DNA of 64,000 nucleotides from Allium sativum (GCA_030737875.1 CM060922.1:299265456-299329455), one strand, 5' to 3'. Shown: positions 11,840 through 24,142, counted from the first letter of the stretch. Numbers and translations are program-made. Notes: generated by a model from the sequence alone, not told the origin.

Positions 11840-12845
11840 TTTGGTTTACAAGGCTAGAGAACAAGACACATTAGAACCGTACGAAAGAATTCATCAGATA
11901 TTGGATTAGTAATATCCAATGAGAATGACTCGTTAGAGATAGGATCAGTAGTATCCTAGAACGAGTGTGAAGAGTATATTTTTAAAATGAAACAAAATTT
12001 GTTTTGAAAATTTAAATCAACTATTCGTATTTGATTATTTATTTTAATGAATTTGGACAATCCAGTATATATAGATTTTGCGTATACGTCTGATCCGCGT
12101 GTATTCGAAATTTTAATATACTGGATAGATATAGAGTCACACTCTAGTCGCCCGGACATGATTCTGATGATGGCGCACCATCACCAGTATTTATTTTCGT
12201 GTTTCGAAGGTGTGATTTCTATATGTTTCCATTAGACTGGTGTGAGAACCAAAACTAAAATAGTTAGAACACATTGTTGTGAATTGGCACCAAAACATGA
12301 TTTTTGTATATGTATCAAAATTTATGAATTTGAAACTCTAATTCACTAATTGATTGATGATTGTGTTGTCTGTTTAATTGTTTGATAATTTTGAACCATT
12401 ATGCCTAACTGCATCACATTTTGAACTGTATTGAAAATTGGTCGCATTTGCTTGTATACATACACTTGCATTGAACAGGTCATAGCAAGGAGGCTAGAGC
12501 CAGAGAATAAAATTTGTTTGCCCGACAAATAGGTACATGTTTACTACATAATTTCCTGTTTTGTTTGGGTGATGATGATTTTGTGAGCCTATTGGCTAGC
12601 CGCTTGGCTTTTTCTTTTTCTTTTTGAGATCTGAAGGACCAGGGAAGCTATTTAAAATTCCCCGATGCTCCCGGTGCAGGGGAGGTTATGGCGAAATTTT
12701 TCAAAAATTTAAGGTGTTAGCCAAATTTTTGAAGTTTTGAAAATTCTCAGAAACTAAAGAGTTGGAGAATGGAAGCCAGATCGAACGTAGAGTTGATTAA
12801 TCAAACCACTTTCGACTTTGTTCCTTTTCGGGGACGAAAAGTTTT

Positions 12846-12858
12846 AAGTGGGGGAGAT
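12846..12858 (+). other. Polypurine tract of X element
   Basis: AAGTGGGGGAGAT directly precedes TGTAACAACC of the 3' LTR, in the position and composition of a plus-strand primer. Confidence 0.9.
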
Positions 12859-13913
12859 TGTAACAACCCGGAAAATCTGGGCCAGTTTAAAATTTTTATT
12901 TTGGCAATTTTAGCGAATTTTGATTATTTAAAATGAATTATTTTAAAAAAATATCGACGAGAAATTTATTTTGAATAGAATTCGAACGTATATATTATAC
13001 GCGTCGTCGTTAGAATATAAATATTTATATATAATTATAAATAGAATTAAAAATGGCGCGGTAGTTCGATAATTCGATTTCAAACTTCAATTGAATGTAC
13101 CGGGTGCAAAACAATCCGGATTTTAGTGAAACCAAAAATAATGGAATCTAATAGTGAATATCTTTCTAACGAATCCGAAAAATCAAAATTTCTTAGCGGG
13201 AATCAAAAGATATGTCCAGTTGAAAATTCTGAATAGTCGCTATGGAATTCAGGCCCTTAAAAATGGACATTTTGCAAACGACCTCGGATTTCGACGAAAC
13301 CAGTTTTGTTGGGTCCGTGATGTTAAGTTATTGCTAGGTTTCAAATTTCATAATTTTTCGAATCAATATGTGAGCGTGGCAAAGGAAAACGCGTTTGACC
13401 AGTTTCAGTTGATTTTAATCGACTGGAAATTGGCCATTTTTCTAACGGTCTCAGAATTCGACGAAACTAGTTTTGTTAGGACCGTATCGTCAATACGAAG
13501 CTAGAAAATATTTTTCTGCAATTTATAGAGTTAGTATGTGACCCCGGTAATTCGAAAAATACGTTTAAAATTCAATATAGTGATTTAAATGTAAATTCAA
13601 CGAAAACTGATTGAAACGGTCGAATCAGCTTACGATACATATCCCATTGTGTTCAGAATGGGGGTAATTAGCTATGTACGGCAGGCGGTGGGCCTCGTTT
13701 CGAGGTCGTATGTAAAAGTCAACTTTATGTAAATAAAATAATAATAAAAATAAAAAAAAATTTAATATCTCCTCACCCCTTTTTATGTTCTGGCCCCCCC
13801 CTCCTTTTTCGTTATTCAGATCAAAACAAAAAAAAAAAAAAAAAAGAGAAAAAAATGTCGAAACGAAAACCACCATCGCGGATCCCCCTCCGCCGCCGCA
13901 TCCCCCACCGATG

Positions 13914-14071
13914 ACGGAAACCCCCCCACCTCGCGATGACGGAAACCCCCCCCCCCCCAACCTCGCGATGACGGAAACCCCCCCCCCCCTCCAGCTTCTC
14001 CTCCTCCTTGACTCCCTCCTCCCGCTCCCTCTTCCCCGCTTCTTCAATGCGTCGAAACCCCCCCCCCCCTC
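13914..14071 (+). repeat. GATGACGGAAA-C(n) repeats, X LTR 2
   Basis: Same units as 6690-6839 but with C runs of about 7, 13 and 12, and a further long run at about 14057-14070. The extra CGC triplets in CCGCCGCCGCATCC before the array are also absent from LTR 1. Confidence 0.9.
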
Positions 14072-14540
14072 GGTTTAACTGTAAGTTTTTTTTTATATAT
14101 ACGATATTTTTTTTAATTCGTTTTTTTTTATATATATAATTATTGTTAGTTATTCTAATTAGATTTTAATTAAGTATAAAAAACTAAATTTTAAATAAGT
14201 GTAAAAACTGATTTTGATTTAAAATAAAAGGGTTTAAAAACAGTTTATAAAAAAAAAAAAAAAACTGATTTTATAGAATTTTAAAACTGAAATTTTATAA
14301 AGAATAAAAACTGATTTGCAAAAATAATTAAAACTGATTTGTTTAAAGAATTAAAACTGTTTTTAAGGAAAGATTGAAAACTGATTTTGAAAAAGATTGA
14401 AAATTGATTTTAAAATAAAAAGTAAAAACTGATTTTATAAGATTTTAAAAACTGATTTTTTTTAGAAAAAGGTTTGAACTTTAAAATTGAAAAGATCATA
14501 TTTTTAAAATAGAAAAGGCGAAATTTTTATTGGGTAGAAG

Positions 14541-14772
14541 AAATAAAAATTCGATTTTTATATATTGAACTTTGAAATAAAAATTCGATTTTTATATATT
14601 GAACTTTGAAATAAAAATTCGATTTTTATATATTGAACTTTGAAATAAAGATTCAATTTTTATATATTGAACTTTGAAGTAAAAATTCGATTTTTATATA
14701 TTGAACTTTGAAATAAAAATTCGATTTTTATATATTGAACTTTGAAATAAAAATTCAATTTTTATATATATA
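14541..14772 (+). repeat. 34-bp tandem array, X LTR 2
   Basis: Same unit, copy number and variant order as at 7309-7540. The first unit reads TCGA here and TTGA in LTR 1. Confidence 0.95.
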
Positions 14773-15835
14773 GTGGCCTTGGGCAACGAAGGTGACAAAA
14801 AGGCGAAACGACGAAGACTTCTGCAAAAGAAGAGCCGTGGAGCTAGGATAGCTATATGTGAGAATTTCTCACCTTTCAATTTAATTTTTCTAGTTATATA
14901 TATACTAGGATGCAGACGGTGCTTAGTAGCACCCGACACAAATCGTCCACAGACCATGGACTTGTTTGTTTGACTGTTTGGTGATTGATTGCGATATTGG
15001 TTTGAATGTGGTTTGTGGTGTGAAAAATCGAATCGATAAATTGGTCAGGATTAGACGTGCGCCGTTATAAGGCGAAGGAGTAAGGCTAGGTTAGACTCTT
15101 ACTCCAAATTTTGTGGTTTGCATAACGAAATTGATTTGATTGATGTGTGAATGGCGTGGGCCTTCACTAGACCGGGGATAAGGCTAGGCCTTGTCCCGTT
15201 TCTAGTATCGTGCCGTTATGCCGCCGAAATTTTCTAAAATATGTTAGAAAAATAAAAATATCATTTTATTTAAAGAATGAATTGAATAGAAATTCATATG
15301 TTGAAATAAAATGTTTTGTCGTTAAAAATATAATTTTTAACGTGAAGTGAATAAAATAAAATATTCATTTATAAACCGGACGGTTTGTTTATGTACACCT
15401 ATTTGAATGACATTGATTGGGACGATAAATTTTACACATCGCCCAACTGCATGAATAAAATTCTGTGTTTGATTGTTTGAAACCCCACACGGGTGTTGGG
15501 ATGAAATTGGAAGTTCACTCATCCTGATTGATTAAATATGTCAATCGATTGATTGACAGGCTGTTATAAGCATTAGATATCTATATTTGATGCTTATACA
15601 GTGTAGTGCACTTTGGTTGATGGTTGATTATTTTTCAAGGCTATTATACATGTGTTGTATGAAAATCCATATAATTAACTTTATATGGTAATTGATTGGG
15701 CCTCATTCCAGTTTTAAAATAGAAATATTTGAAAAAGAAATATTTGAAATAGAATATTTGAAAATAGAACTTTATGAAGCCGTGTTGATTAGATTGACGC
15801 CATTTTGACGTGAACGATATTTATATCAATTTTAA

Positions 15836-16082
15836 GTGATTTCGAAATAAATTGAATTGAAAACGAATTCAAAGTGAATTGAATTGAAAGTGATTTCGAA
15901 ATAAATTGAATTGAAAACGATTTCGAAATGAATTGAATTGAAAAGCGATTTCGAAATGAATTGAATTGAAAACGATTTCGAAATGAATTGAATTGAAAAG
16001 CGATTTCGAAATGAATTGAATTGAAAACGATTTCGAAATGAATTGAATTGAAAACGATTTCGAAATGAATTGAATTGAATAT
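15836..16082 (+). repeat. 27/28-bp tandem array, X LTR 2
   Basis: Nine copies in the same order of 27- and 28-bp forms as at 8604-8850. Confidence 0.95.
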
Positions 16083-16951
16083 GAATTCAAATTGAATTGA
16101 AATTTGAATTGAACAGAAATGAATTTTGAAACGAATTTATAAAGAAGAATTCAATTTTGCTTTGAATTGAAATGGAAGTTGAAATAGATTTTGAAATGAA
16201 TTTAAAACTGTTTATATAATTCGTTTTTAAATAGAAATCGACGAAATATATTATATATATATTATATATAATATAATGGCCTGAATAGAACGCGCCGCGC
16301 CGCGGCAGTTCGCGAATTTCGACCATTTATTTCAAACGGACATTACGGGAGATCCGACCGTCGGATTCTCCTAAAACCAGAACCGTTGGGTTCGTATCGA
16401 AAAGAGCTTTCTAACGAAGATTAGAAATTTGAAATCTAACGGTTGGATTTGGAATTATGTCCAAATCAAATTCGAAAAAGGTCGCTGTAAGTGCAGTTCG
16501 ATGGCCATTGATGGAAATCGACTGTACGGGCCTTGATAAAATTATTAAAAATAGTAATAATTTGTGTAAAATCATAAGAAATGATTTGTGAAGAATTGGG
16601 ATGAAAAAATCCATATTTGAAAAGATAAAAATGGATTTTTATCGAAATGAACTAGTTTTGAACTAGAATTATAATTCTATTTATTTTTAAATAAATAAAT
16701 TGAATTCGAAAAGGGTTTTAAAAGTAACCAAAATTCCAATGATTGCATTGGAGTGGATTTGAATCGAAATTGTCTTCGGAATATTTCGATGTTGGAATTC
16801 GTGATTATACAGGTGTTGTTATGGAAATTTGAAAGATATATATGTATATCGTTATTTCCAATACGACATTTGTTAGTCGTAGAATTCGATATTGAATATA
16901 AGCCGATATATTTTCTATTCAGAGCCTTGTATTGAATATCGAATGTGATTT

Positions 16952-17204
16952 GGGTTTGTCGTGAATGGTGTCTTCACTAACACTGTTCTTGAACCCAGTT
17001 GAGAAAAGATTAAATCTTTTTATTTAGATTTAATGAAGTGTACCAATTAAATGATATTTAATTGGAATTGAATTGGTATTGATTTTTGGGTTTATCGTGA
17101 ACAGTGTTTTAAATAACACTTGTTCTTTAACCCGATAATTAATGGAATGTGATTTTGGGTTTATCGTGAATCGTGTTTTTAAATGACACTGATTCTTTAA
17201 CCTA
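16952..17204 (+). repeat. Three imperfect-hairpin repeats, X LTR 2
   Basis: Counterparts of 9720-9971. The second copy has GTGAACAGTG where LTR 1 has GTGAATAGTG, and the third ends TTAACCTAG where LTR 1 has TTAACCCAG. Confidence 0.8.
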
Positions 17205-19058
17205 GATAATGATTAAAACTAAGTGGAGTTTTAATGAATCTTTAATTAGATTGAAAAGATCGAGAATGGAGTATCACCAGTTTTGCTCCAGGCGATAGTT
17301 AAATCTTTAATTAGATTTGAACGTGAAATTTAGAAACTAACTGTCGGTTAGCCAAGCAGAATGGTTTTCTGGATATTGATCTGATGTTGGTTTCAGCCTT
17401 CGGGGTTAATATTTGGGGAATTATTCTCTTGATTAATTTACGGTTAGTGACTAATGAATTGGAATGAGGCGTATGTTGTGTTTGTGTAACACTTATTTAA
17501 AATATACGCGAGTTATTCGGAAAGACCGGGTTCATCCCATTCTGAATAACTGATACGACGATAAGTCGAAGATGAAGACGATGGTCGAAGACCGGAGGTC
17601 TTCACGTCGTTTGGGTAATTACTGATGATCTTGATTGGGCTGTACACCCAAGAAGATGGAAACAGTTAGTGATCGTCCAGACGTACTTGGAGATCGATGG
17701 ATATGCGGGGTACTAGGTGCCTCCGGTTTCGTTCAGACCCAGGACGGACTTGTAAATGGACTGTGTGTCTGACATCGGATTTCATTCTGTGTGACTGATA
17801 TCGGTTGCATAGGATGGTTTGCCTGTGTGGCATGCTAAGATGCAAATGATCAAGACTTCTGTTGAAAAGCAAAGTCTTGTGGTGATGATCAAAGCACGGC
17901 CTTTGTGGCGTAGCTTTGTGTAACGTTTACCTCGCGTGTTTCACACCCGGTATGAACCAAAAACGGGAGACGGACCTCAGGGAGGACTTGCGTTTCTTTC
18001 TAGCTAGAAGTGGCGTCAGTGGTTTTACACGCCCTGACGAGTTTGACTTATGTGGTTGTTGCGGTTGCGAGGCGCCTCGGTTATATCGGTTTCGGCCGAA
18101 TGCATTCTGGTCGGCTGACGGACCAGACTTACACCCCATAGGGTGGGGAGACGTATTGTTCAGGCATAATAATCCACTCCGTGTGGACCGGCCCTGACGA
18201 TCCAAGGGGCAGTTGCGGCTGTTCCTGAGGGGCGGGCTAGAGCGTCTCGAATCGGTTGAGGACTATCTTTTGCCTCGGTTCATAGATGGAAATCCAATTT
18301 CCAAATACGTGACATTTGCGGTTTTAGTTGTAATCCTATATATGGCGACATAGTGGGATGGGGCGCTTATGTCGCCTATGATTGATACTTATGATTTGAA
18401 GTTGTTTTATACACTATGCACTTATCATAGTATCAAATGATTTGTTTTAAACATATCAAGTATTCTTTGGCTGTTATAAGGGAAAACCCTATCCTCGACT
18501 GTGTTGCATTGTGTGATAGGACCTGGGTCTTATAACAGCTTCATTTTTCTTTATTTAGCATTGCGCTGTTTGTTTTATGCACTGGTATTCTTGGGAGGAA
18601 ACCCGTTCCGTGTTATACGGCGTGGTCCCTTGATTTACCTAGCTTTAAAAATAAAGATTAACTATTTTAGTTCTCACACCAGTCACATGACTGACCTGGA
18701 GTTTATTGTTTTAACCTAAACTCTGGGTGCCCTTATTTTCGACACGGGCAGCTAGTAGTTTTGGTTTTGCAGATTTATATTCACAGGAACCTGGTTTACA
18801 GCTGGAACGATATCCGGAAAGCTTTGTATCCGTATATCTTCTTCTAGTTGTGTATTGTATTATTTTCCGCTGCTATGTATTTAAATGTAATTTAAATCTC
18901 TGATATTTCTGTGTAATATTCATTTATACTCTGTATATTCTTGTAATCTGATGCATTGTTGTAATATACAATGAAATGTTCTTCTGTATGCGTTTTGTTG
19001 TGGTTTGTTCTCGAACTATCCGACGCTTTCCTTTACGGGGAAGTTGCGGGTCTTCACA

Positions 19059-19063
19059 GTAGT
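19059..19063. repeat. Target site duplication GTAGT, right copy
   Basis: Directly follows the X 3' LTR end and matches 5631-5635. Confidence 0.95.
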
Positions 19064-20566
19064 GAGTCAAGGCTATAGACATCGATAACCCCTTTGCATA
19101 CGTCCCTCAAAAAAGTCTAACGAATGAAGTTAACTCGTTGGTTCCGATCTGGATCCTGAGTACTCACTTCCTATTTGGACTACCTTTTCATCTCGGGTTT
19201 TGGTCATCATCCCGGTTCATGACCCTTCCGTTCGGCTCGTGATGAGCATCTGGATCATGGTGCTCATCCTCGGTTCGTGATGATGCTCTAGTCTGTGGTA
19301 GCTGACTCGTGGTCAGCGTATGAGTTCGGATCGTGGTCCTATGGACCGGTTCGTGATCTGGACCTGGTTCGTGGTTCACCCAGGCACGGCTCATGATTTT
19401 CCTTCCAGCTCGTTGTTCATGGCATCATAGTCCGGTTCGTGATCTTCTCCTGGAGAGGTGGCTCGTGGGAGGTAATGCTTCATGATCGGCTCGTGGTGGA
19501 AGGTGGTCGGCTCGTGACATATGCCTCACAAATGGGTTTCTGACCAATTTTCTACAACTTTTCAAGCAACCATTTACGCCACACGATGGCATTTACGACC
19601 ATTTTAACTGTTCTATGCAATCACAAATCATGGAAAACATTCATAGAAACATGTATAATCAACCAAAAACACCAAAACGATAAATAATCATGCCAATATG
19701 TATTAAACATACCCAAAACCCATGGTTTTCCCCTTAATCGTGTTTAACCATAACAAATGATAGGATTAGCAAAACATATCAAAATTAACCCAAATTTCTG
19801 TCAGAGCCCTAAAATAATAATTAAGAATTTTTACATTTTTTCGAGAATTTTATCATGCATAATTTCGCTAATTATCACTAATCACCCTATTTAGCCGTAA
19901 TTAGTGAAAAACAATGCAAATCACTCACCTAAGTCACAAATAAAACCTTAGATCTGACACTCTACTTATATGGCATGAATCCCAATGCATAGCAGCAGCT
20001 CCAACCCTGATTTGGTGCTAATTTCCCTTGTTTTGGTGTAGATTAAGCTAATACGCGATTAGAAAGCGATTTGGGATGATTTTTGAAGGTGGAGGCCATT
20101 TCTAGGGTTCCTAGGATGTATAGTGGATGGAAAACTAAAATAAAATGTTTTCCATAACCCTATCAGCACCCCCCCCCCATAACCCTAATCCCGAAATGGG
20201 TTATGGGTCTAGCTGCTAATCACTCTAATTAGGCCTAGTTAAGCTGTTTTTCACCTTCCAAACCTTGTTTCAGCCATATCTCCCAAACGGTAAATCCATT
20301 TGGCTAATGTGACTACTCTACAGAAAGGTAAACCATCATCCGGATCCAATGGAAGTGGTTTCTGATCAAAACTCCATACTAATCCAAAGTTATGGGCGAA
20401 ACAAGATTCGCTAAGGGCAAAATGGTCATTTAAAAATCGGCGAAAATCGTGAACATTGGGAATGACCCCACTAGTCGCTCCCCAAAGTTACACGACCATA
20501 TGACCTCATATGAAAATGAAATAAATATTCTACGATCCTCCGATACGTAGAATGCGGGCCGTTACA
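19064..20566 (-). mobile_element. G1 3' LTR, proximal part
   Basis: Continuation of 4718-5635 after the X insertion. It matches 26231-27735, including GATCTGGATCCTGAG, the TCGTG-rich block, CCCATGGTTTTCCCCTTAATCG and the end TAGAATGCGGGCCGTTACA. Total LTR length without the insertion is about 2421 bp against 2453 bp for the 5' LTR. By eye the two copies differ at roughly a tenth of positions, so G1 is old. Confidence 0.92.
19190..19515 (-). repeat. TCGTG-rich degenerate repeats, G1 3' LTR
   Basis: About 15 copies of a short motif near GGYTCGTGR or GGTTCATGA at spacings of 15-35 bp. Read on the minus strand it gives CACGARCC. The matching block in the other LTR is at 26375-26700. The repeated His-Glu-Pro open frame here is a translation of the motif. 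Confidence 0.75.
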
Positions 20567-20580
20567 TTCTCCCCCCTAAG
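20567..20580 (-). other. Polypurine tract of G1
   Basis: On the minus strand CTTAGGGGGGAGAA directly precedes TGTAACGG of the 3' LTR. Confidence 0.9.
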
Positions 20581-20737
20581 AAATTTCACCCCCGAAATTC
20601 CTTAACTAAGAAACAACAATGGGTCTCACATGCTTATCAATCATTTGCAACAATCAGACATACATAAAAACATAATAAGCCTATCCTGGCATGCAGTTTA
20701 CTAATAAGGGGATAACTAAATGGTCATTAAAATCTTA
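20581..20737 (-). other. G1 3' untranslated region
   Basis: Between the gag-pol stop and the PPT. On the minus strand it ends with GAATTTCGGGGGTGAAATTTC, the usual pre-PPT motif of these elements. Nothing coding is seen. Confidence 0.7.
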
Positions 20738-21089
20738 CTAACAAAGAGTTCTGGATGCAACTTCCTTATGCTCTCCTTCGTTTCTCAAGTACAGTCATTC
20801 TCATTCTCGCCCCACTGAACCTTGACCGGTTTCACTGCCTTCCTGCGAAGTTACTTCATATCGTACTCGACAATATGGATCGGCCTGCGGTTCCCAACCG
20901 CCTCGGGTTCTACTTCGATGTCATCTAACTGATCTGGTGAAATAGTCATATCGGGGTCATGCACGAACTTCCTTAACCGGAAAACATGAAATACGTTGTG
21001 AACTCCTCCCATCTTATCTGGTAATCTAACTTTATACGCTAAATTCCCAACTTGCTCGAGAATTGGGAATGGACCAACAAATCTTGGTG
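20738..21089 (-). pseudogene. G1 C-terminal chromodomain-like segment
   Basis: After the integrase GPFPILEQVGNLAYKVRLP stretch comes VFHVFRLRKFVHDPD, then ISPDQLDDIEVEPEAV, and finally VKPVKVQWGENENDCT followed by a stop where tryptophan is expected, then ETKESIRKLHPELF. This is the C-terminal pattern of Tekay/Del chromoviruses, whose chromodomain is thought to guide integration into heterochromatin. At least two stops disrupt it (about 20845 and about 20775). Confidence 0.85.
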
Positions 21090-22230
21090 TTAACTAGCCT
21101 CTCCAACCAAATCGAATCACACTCTTTAATGGAGAAATCTTGACAAACACTAAGTCGCCAACAGATAATTTCAAGTCTCTTCGTCTTTTATCAGCATAAC
21201 TCTTCTGCCTATCTTGGGTAGCCTTCATTCGCTATTGGATAACCTTGATCTTATCTGAGGTTTCTCTTATTACATCTGGCCCAAGCACAAATTTCTCACC
21301 AGTTTCTAGCCAACATGATGGCAAGTTGCACGGTCTTAGGTACAAAGCTTCAAATGGAGCCATACCAATACTAGATTGAAAACTATTACTATATGCGAAC
21401 TCCACTAGATGCAAATGGTCATCCCATGATCCTCCAAAATCTAATATACCAGCTCTCAAGAGATCCTCCAATATGTGATTCACTCTCTCCGTCTGACCGT
21501 CGGTTTGAGGATGGTATGCGGTACAGAGATGTAATTCTGATCCTAAGGCCTCTTATAAGCTCTTTCGAAATCCACTAGTAAATAATGGATCTCGGTCACT
21601 CACAATGCTTTTGGGTACTCCATGAAATCTCACTACCCATTTCATTTACAGTTCCGCTAACTTAGCTGCCATTCTATTTTTCTTGACCAGTATAAACCTT
21701 GCACTTTGGGTCAATCAATCCATGATTGCCCAAATATTATCGTGACCCGATCTAGTCCTTGGAAAACCATCAATGAAATCCATTGAGACTTGTTCCCATT
21801 TACATTCACGAATTTCCAATGGTTGCAACAAACCACTAGGCTTCTTTTGCTCATCTTTAACTAGCTGGAAGTTCATGCATTTGGATATAAACTTCCCAAC
21901 GTCTCTTTTCATTTCTTCCCAGTAGTAGGTCTGCTTCATGTCTCGATACATTTCGTTACCACCGAGATGTATAGTTAGTTTTGAGTGATGACATTCTCCA
22001 AGCACTACATCTCTCAATTCATTTACATTGGGTACAACTAGTCTCCCATTCTTTCTAGGCCATCCTTCTCGATTAACCCATACGTGTTCATCTCCTCACT
22101 GTCGATACCCATCTCTAACTTGGAGATGATTTCCAATAGGTTAGGATCGTCCCTCTGACTGGAACCAATCTGCTCAATCAAAGTGGGTCTGATTGCCAAA
22201 CTTGCTAACATTTCGGGATCCAATTCACAC
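21090..22230 (-). pseudogene. G1 integrase remnant
   Basis: Inserts element DNA into the host genome. The H2C2 zinc-binding region (CHHSKLTIHLGG, FISKCMNFQLVKDEQKKP) is at 21840-21990. Its second pair is damaged: the residue expected to be cysteine in CxxC is phenylalanine. The rve core starts with WEQVSMDFIDGFPRTRSG (about 21760), continues with [18 protein letters not shown] (about 21590) and reaches YHPQTDGQTERVNHILEDLL (about 21440-21500) and MAPFEALYLRPC (about 21335). Stops are near 21715, 21650 and 21232. The GPF...RKF linker with SPLKSVIRFGWRG follows at about 21090-21140. Confidence 0.9.
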
Positions 22231-22299
22231 TTAGGTCTGAAATCATATCCCGTAATATACTCTAGTTGCTTCCATTTAAGAAATATAGCCCCTAAACTG

Positions 22300-22769
22300 G
22301 CATGTCTCTACTAAATGCATCGGCTACTGCATTTCCCTTTCCTGGTGTAGATGCGATGTCGAAATCATAGGAAGCCAAGAATTATAACCATCTCTACTGA
22401 TGAAAATTTAAATCTTTCTGAGAGAAAAGGTACTTTAGCGACTTATGATCGGTAAACAACTTGAATCTTTCTCCCATGAGCTAATGCCTCCACATCTTCA
22501 ATGTGAAAACGATCGCTACCAATTCTTAATCATGGGTAGGATATCTTTTCTCATGCGGTTTCAGTTGCCAACTAGCATAAGCTACAACCCTACCTCCTTG
22601 CATCAGTACAGCACCTAGTCCGGTGTCACAGGCATCCGTGTATACTGTTATCTCTTCATTCCCTTTGGCGATAACTAACACTAGTCCACACATCAACTTT
22701 TCCTTTAGACTTTTAAATGCATTTTCACACTTTCCGTACCAGAAGATAGCATGATTCTTCTTGGTTAAC
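22300..22769 (-). pseudogene. G1 RNase H remnant
   Basis: RNase H removes the RNA of the RNA-DNA hybrid. [20 protein letters not shown] with its catalytic aspartate is at about 22590-22655. [20 protein letters not shown] ends in a stop at 22526-22528. The downstream half (about 22340-22520) holds decayed FTDHKSLKYLF-like and DFDIASTPGKGNAVADA-like segments, interrupted by substitutions. Confidence 0.85.
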
Positions 22770-23600
22770 TTAGTTAACGGTGCCGCTATCTTGGAGAAGT
22801 CTAGGATAAACTTATGATAATATCCCACTAACCCCAAGAAACTTCTTATGTTTGTTGCATTCCTGGGAGTAGACCGATCTTGTACCGTAGCCACCTTCGC
22901 GGGGTCCACAACAATCCCATTCTCTGAAACAACATGGCCCAAGAATCTCACTTCCCTCCTCCAGAAGTGACACTTAGAAAATTTCGCTTTTAATTGGTGT
23001 TTTCTCAACACCTGCATCACTAGAGTAAACCAAGATATTGTCTACGAACACAAGAGCAAACCTATTCAATTGATCCCTGAATACGCTATTCATAAGATCC
23101 ACAAAATATGCTGGTGCATTGGTCAACCCGAATGGAATTTACCAACCACTCATAGAATCCAGACGGCATCTGTAATGCCGTTTTAGGAATACTCTCAGTT
23201 GCCACTTGGAGTTGATGAAATCCTATCACGAGGTCCAACTGGGAGAACACTCTTGCTCCTTCCAGTTGATCAAACAAATCATCTATCCGCGGAAGAGGAT
23301 ACTTATTCTTCCTATTCACCTTATTCAACTTGCAGTAGTCCACACACAAACGAAGGTAACCATCTGCCTTAGTGGAAAATACAACTGGTGCTCCCCACTC
23401 GGAAACACTTCTTTTGATAAATCCCTTCTTCAAAAGATCACTTACTTGCACCCCGAGCTCTCACTGCTCCCTTGGTGCCATACGACGAAGTGGCATCACT
23501 ATAGGTCTGGCGTATTTCACTAAATGCATACGGAACTCAATCTCTTTGTATGGTGGAAGTCAGGTCACTTCCTCGAAGATATCCGGATACTGGCCAGCAA
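22770..23600 (-). pseudogene. G1 reverse transcriptase remnant, active site FVDN
   Basis: RNA-dependent DNA polymerase. Seen in order: [61 protein letters not shown] (23086-23451), then after a frame break [19 protein letters not shown] and the catalytic box FVDN (23037-23048) followed by ILVYS. The second metal-binding aspartate of the usual F/YVDD box is asparagine. The thumb region with [19 protein letters not shown] and [14 protein letters not shown] (about 22800-22990) is readable. Confidence 0.92.
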
Positions 23601-23657
23601 TGGGAACCCTTGATAACTCGTCTTGCGGAATGTCAATGGAATTTAGAAAACTAGTCA

Positions 23658-24116
23658 TCACCTCATCATAGGTAGGCCACCAAACACTACCCTCCGCCCA
23701 TCATCCGCTCTAATAGTCATGCTAAATCCCTCACAGTCTACCACCACCCTATATCTTTGGAGCCAATCAACTCCTAAAATAATGCCAAACCCAGTAATGG
23801 CCGAAACAAAGCAATCACAAGAAAACATACATCCATGACTCGATAAGACCAAATTTCAACAAATCATACCAAGGCTAGTCGAACCACCAATCGGGTTCGT
23901 AACCACTAAAGGTCTATCGACTATCTCGGTTTCCAATTCCAACCTATCTACCAGGTCACTAGATATGAAGGTACGAGAAGCCCCAGTATCAAGCAATACC
24001 CGAACAGGAACATCATAAATAGAAAGCATACCTTGAATGGCGACATTCTTTCCTTTTTCCGCCGCAGTTGGGGCATTCGACGAAGAAGGAACAACATTAA
24101 TAACATATGCTTTCAC
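23658..24116 (-). pseudogene. G1 aspartic protease remnant
   Basis: The retroviral-type protease that processes Gag-Pol. The active-site motif LLDTGAS lies at about 23976-23996, followed by FISSDLVDRLELE. The C-terminal flap side, with GIILGVDWLQRY, is at about 23745-23790. One frame break separates the halves near 23854, where a stop follows GGSTSLGMIC. Its position between the gag knuckles and RT is as expected. Confidence 0.9.
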
Positions 24117-24142
24117 AATCTGCTTCTCTTTAGGAGGTTGTG

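Larger units (their letters stand above)
11826..12858 (+). mobile_element. X internal domain, 1033 bp, non-coding
   Basis: It runs from the PBS to the PPT and holds no frame longer than about 60 codons with any domain resemblance. The 3' part (about 12620-12858), with GATCTGAAGGACCAGGG and TTTTCGGGGACGAAAAG, resembles the sequence that precedes the PPT in plant chromoviruses. It looks like the joined ends of an autonomous element with gag-pol removed. Confidence 0.85.
5636..19058 (+). mobile_element. Young X element: giant-LTR, coding-free retrotransposon (13.4 kb)
   Basis: A complete element: LTR 5636-11825, PBS 11828-11839, internal 11826-12858, PPT 12846-12858, LTR 12859-19058, flanked by GTAGT. 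The LTRs (6190 and 6200 bp) make up 92% of its length and differ mainly in homopolymer lengths plus roughly 35 substitutions by eye, well under 1%, so the insertion is recent. No gag, protease, RT or integrase motif occurs on either strand. The PBS, the PPT and the TTCGGGGACGAAAAG sequence before the PPT resemble chromovirus elements, so it is probably a deletion derivative moved in trans (LARD-like). Confidence 0.95.
12859..19058 (+). mobile_element. X element 3' LTR (6200 bp)
   Basis: Near-identical copy of 5636-11825. The 10-bp length difference arises mostly in the C runs, A runs and small indels around 13740-14260. Substitutions noted by eye include those near 13402, 13650-13675, 15044, 16300, 17042, 17101 and 18371. 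It ends GGTCTTCACA and is followed by the second GTAGT. No coding content is supported. Confidence 0.95.

Noticed and set aside
13785..14078. Proline-rich and glycine/arginine-rich frames
   Set aside because: Produced by C-tract repeats; they change frame with run length between the two LTRs.
19188..19394. His-Glu-Pro repeat frame
   Set aside because: Translation of the TCGTG-rich block of the G1 LTR.
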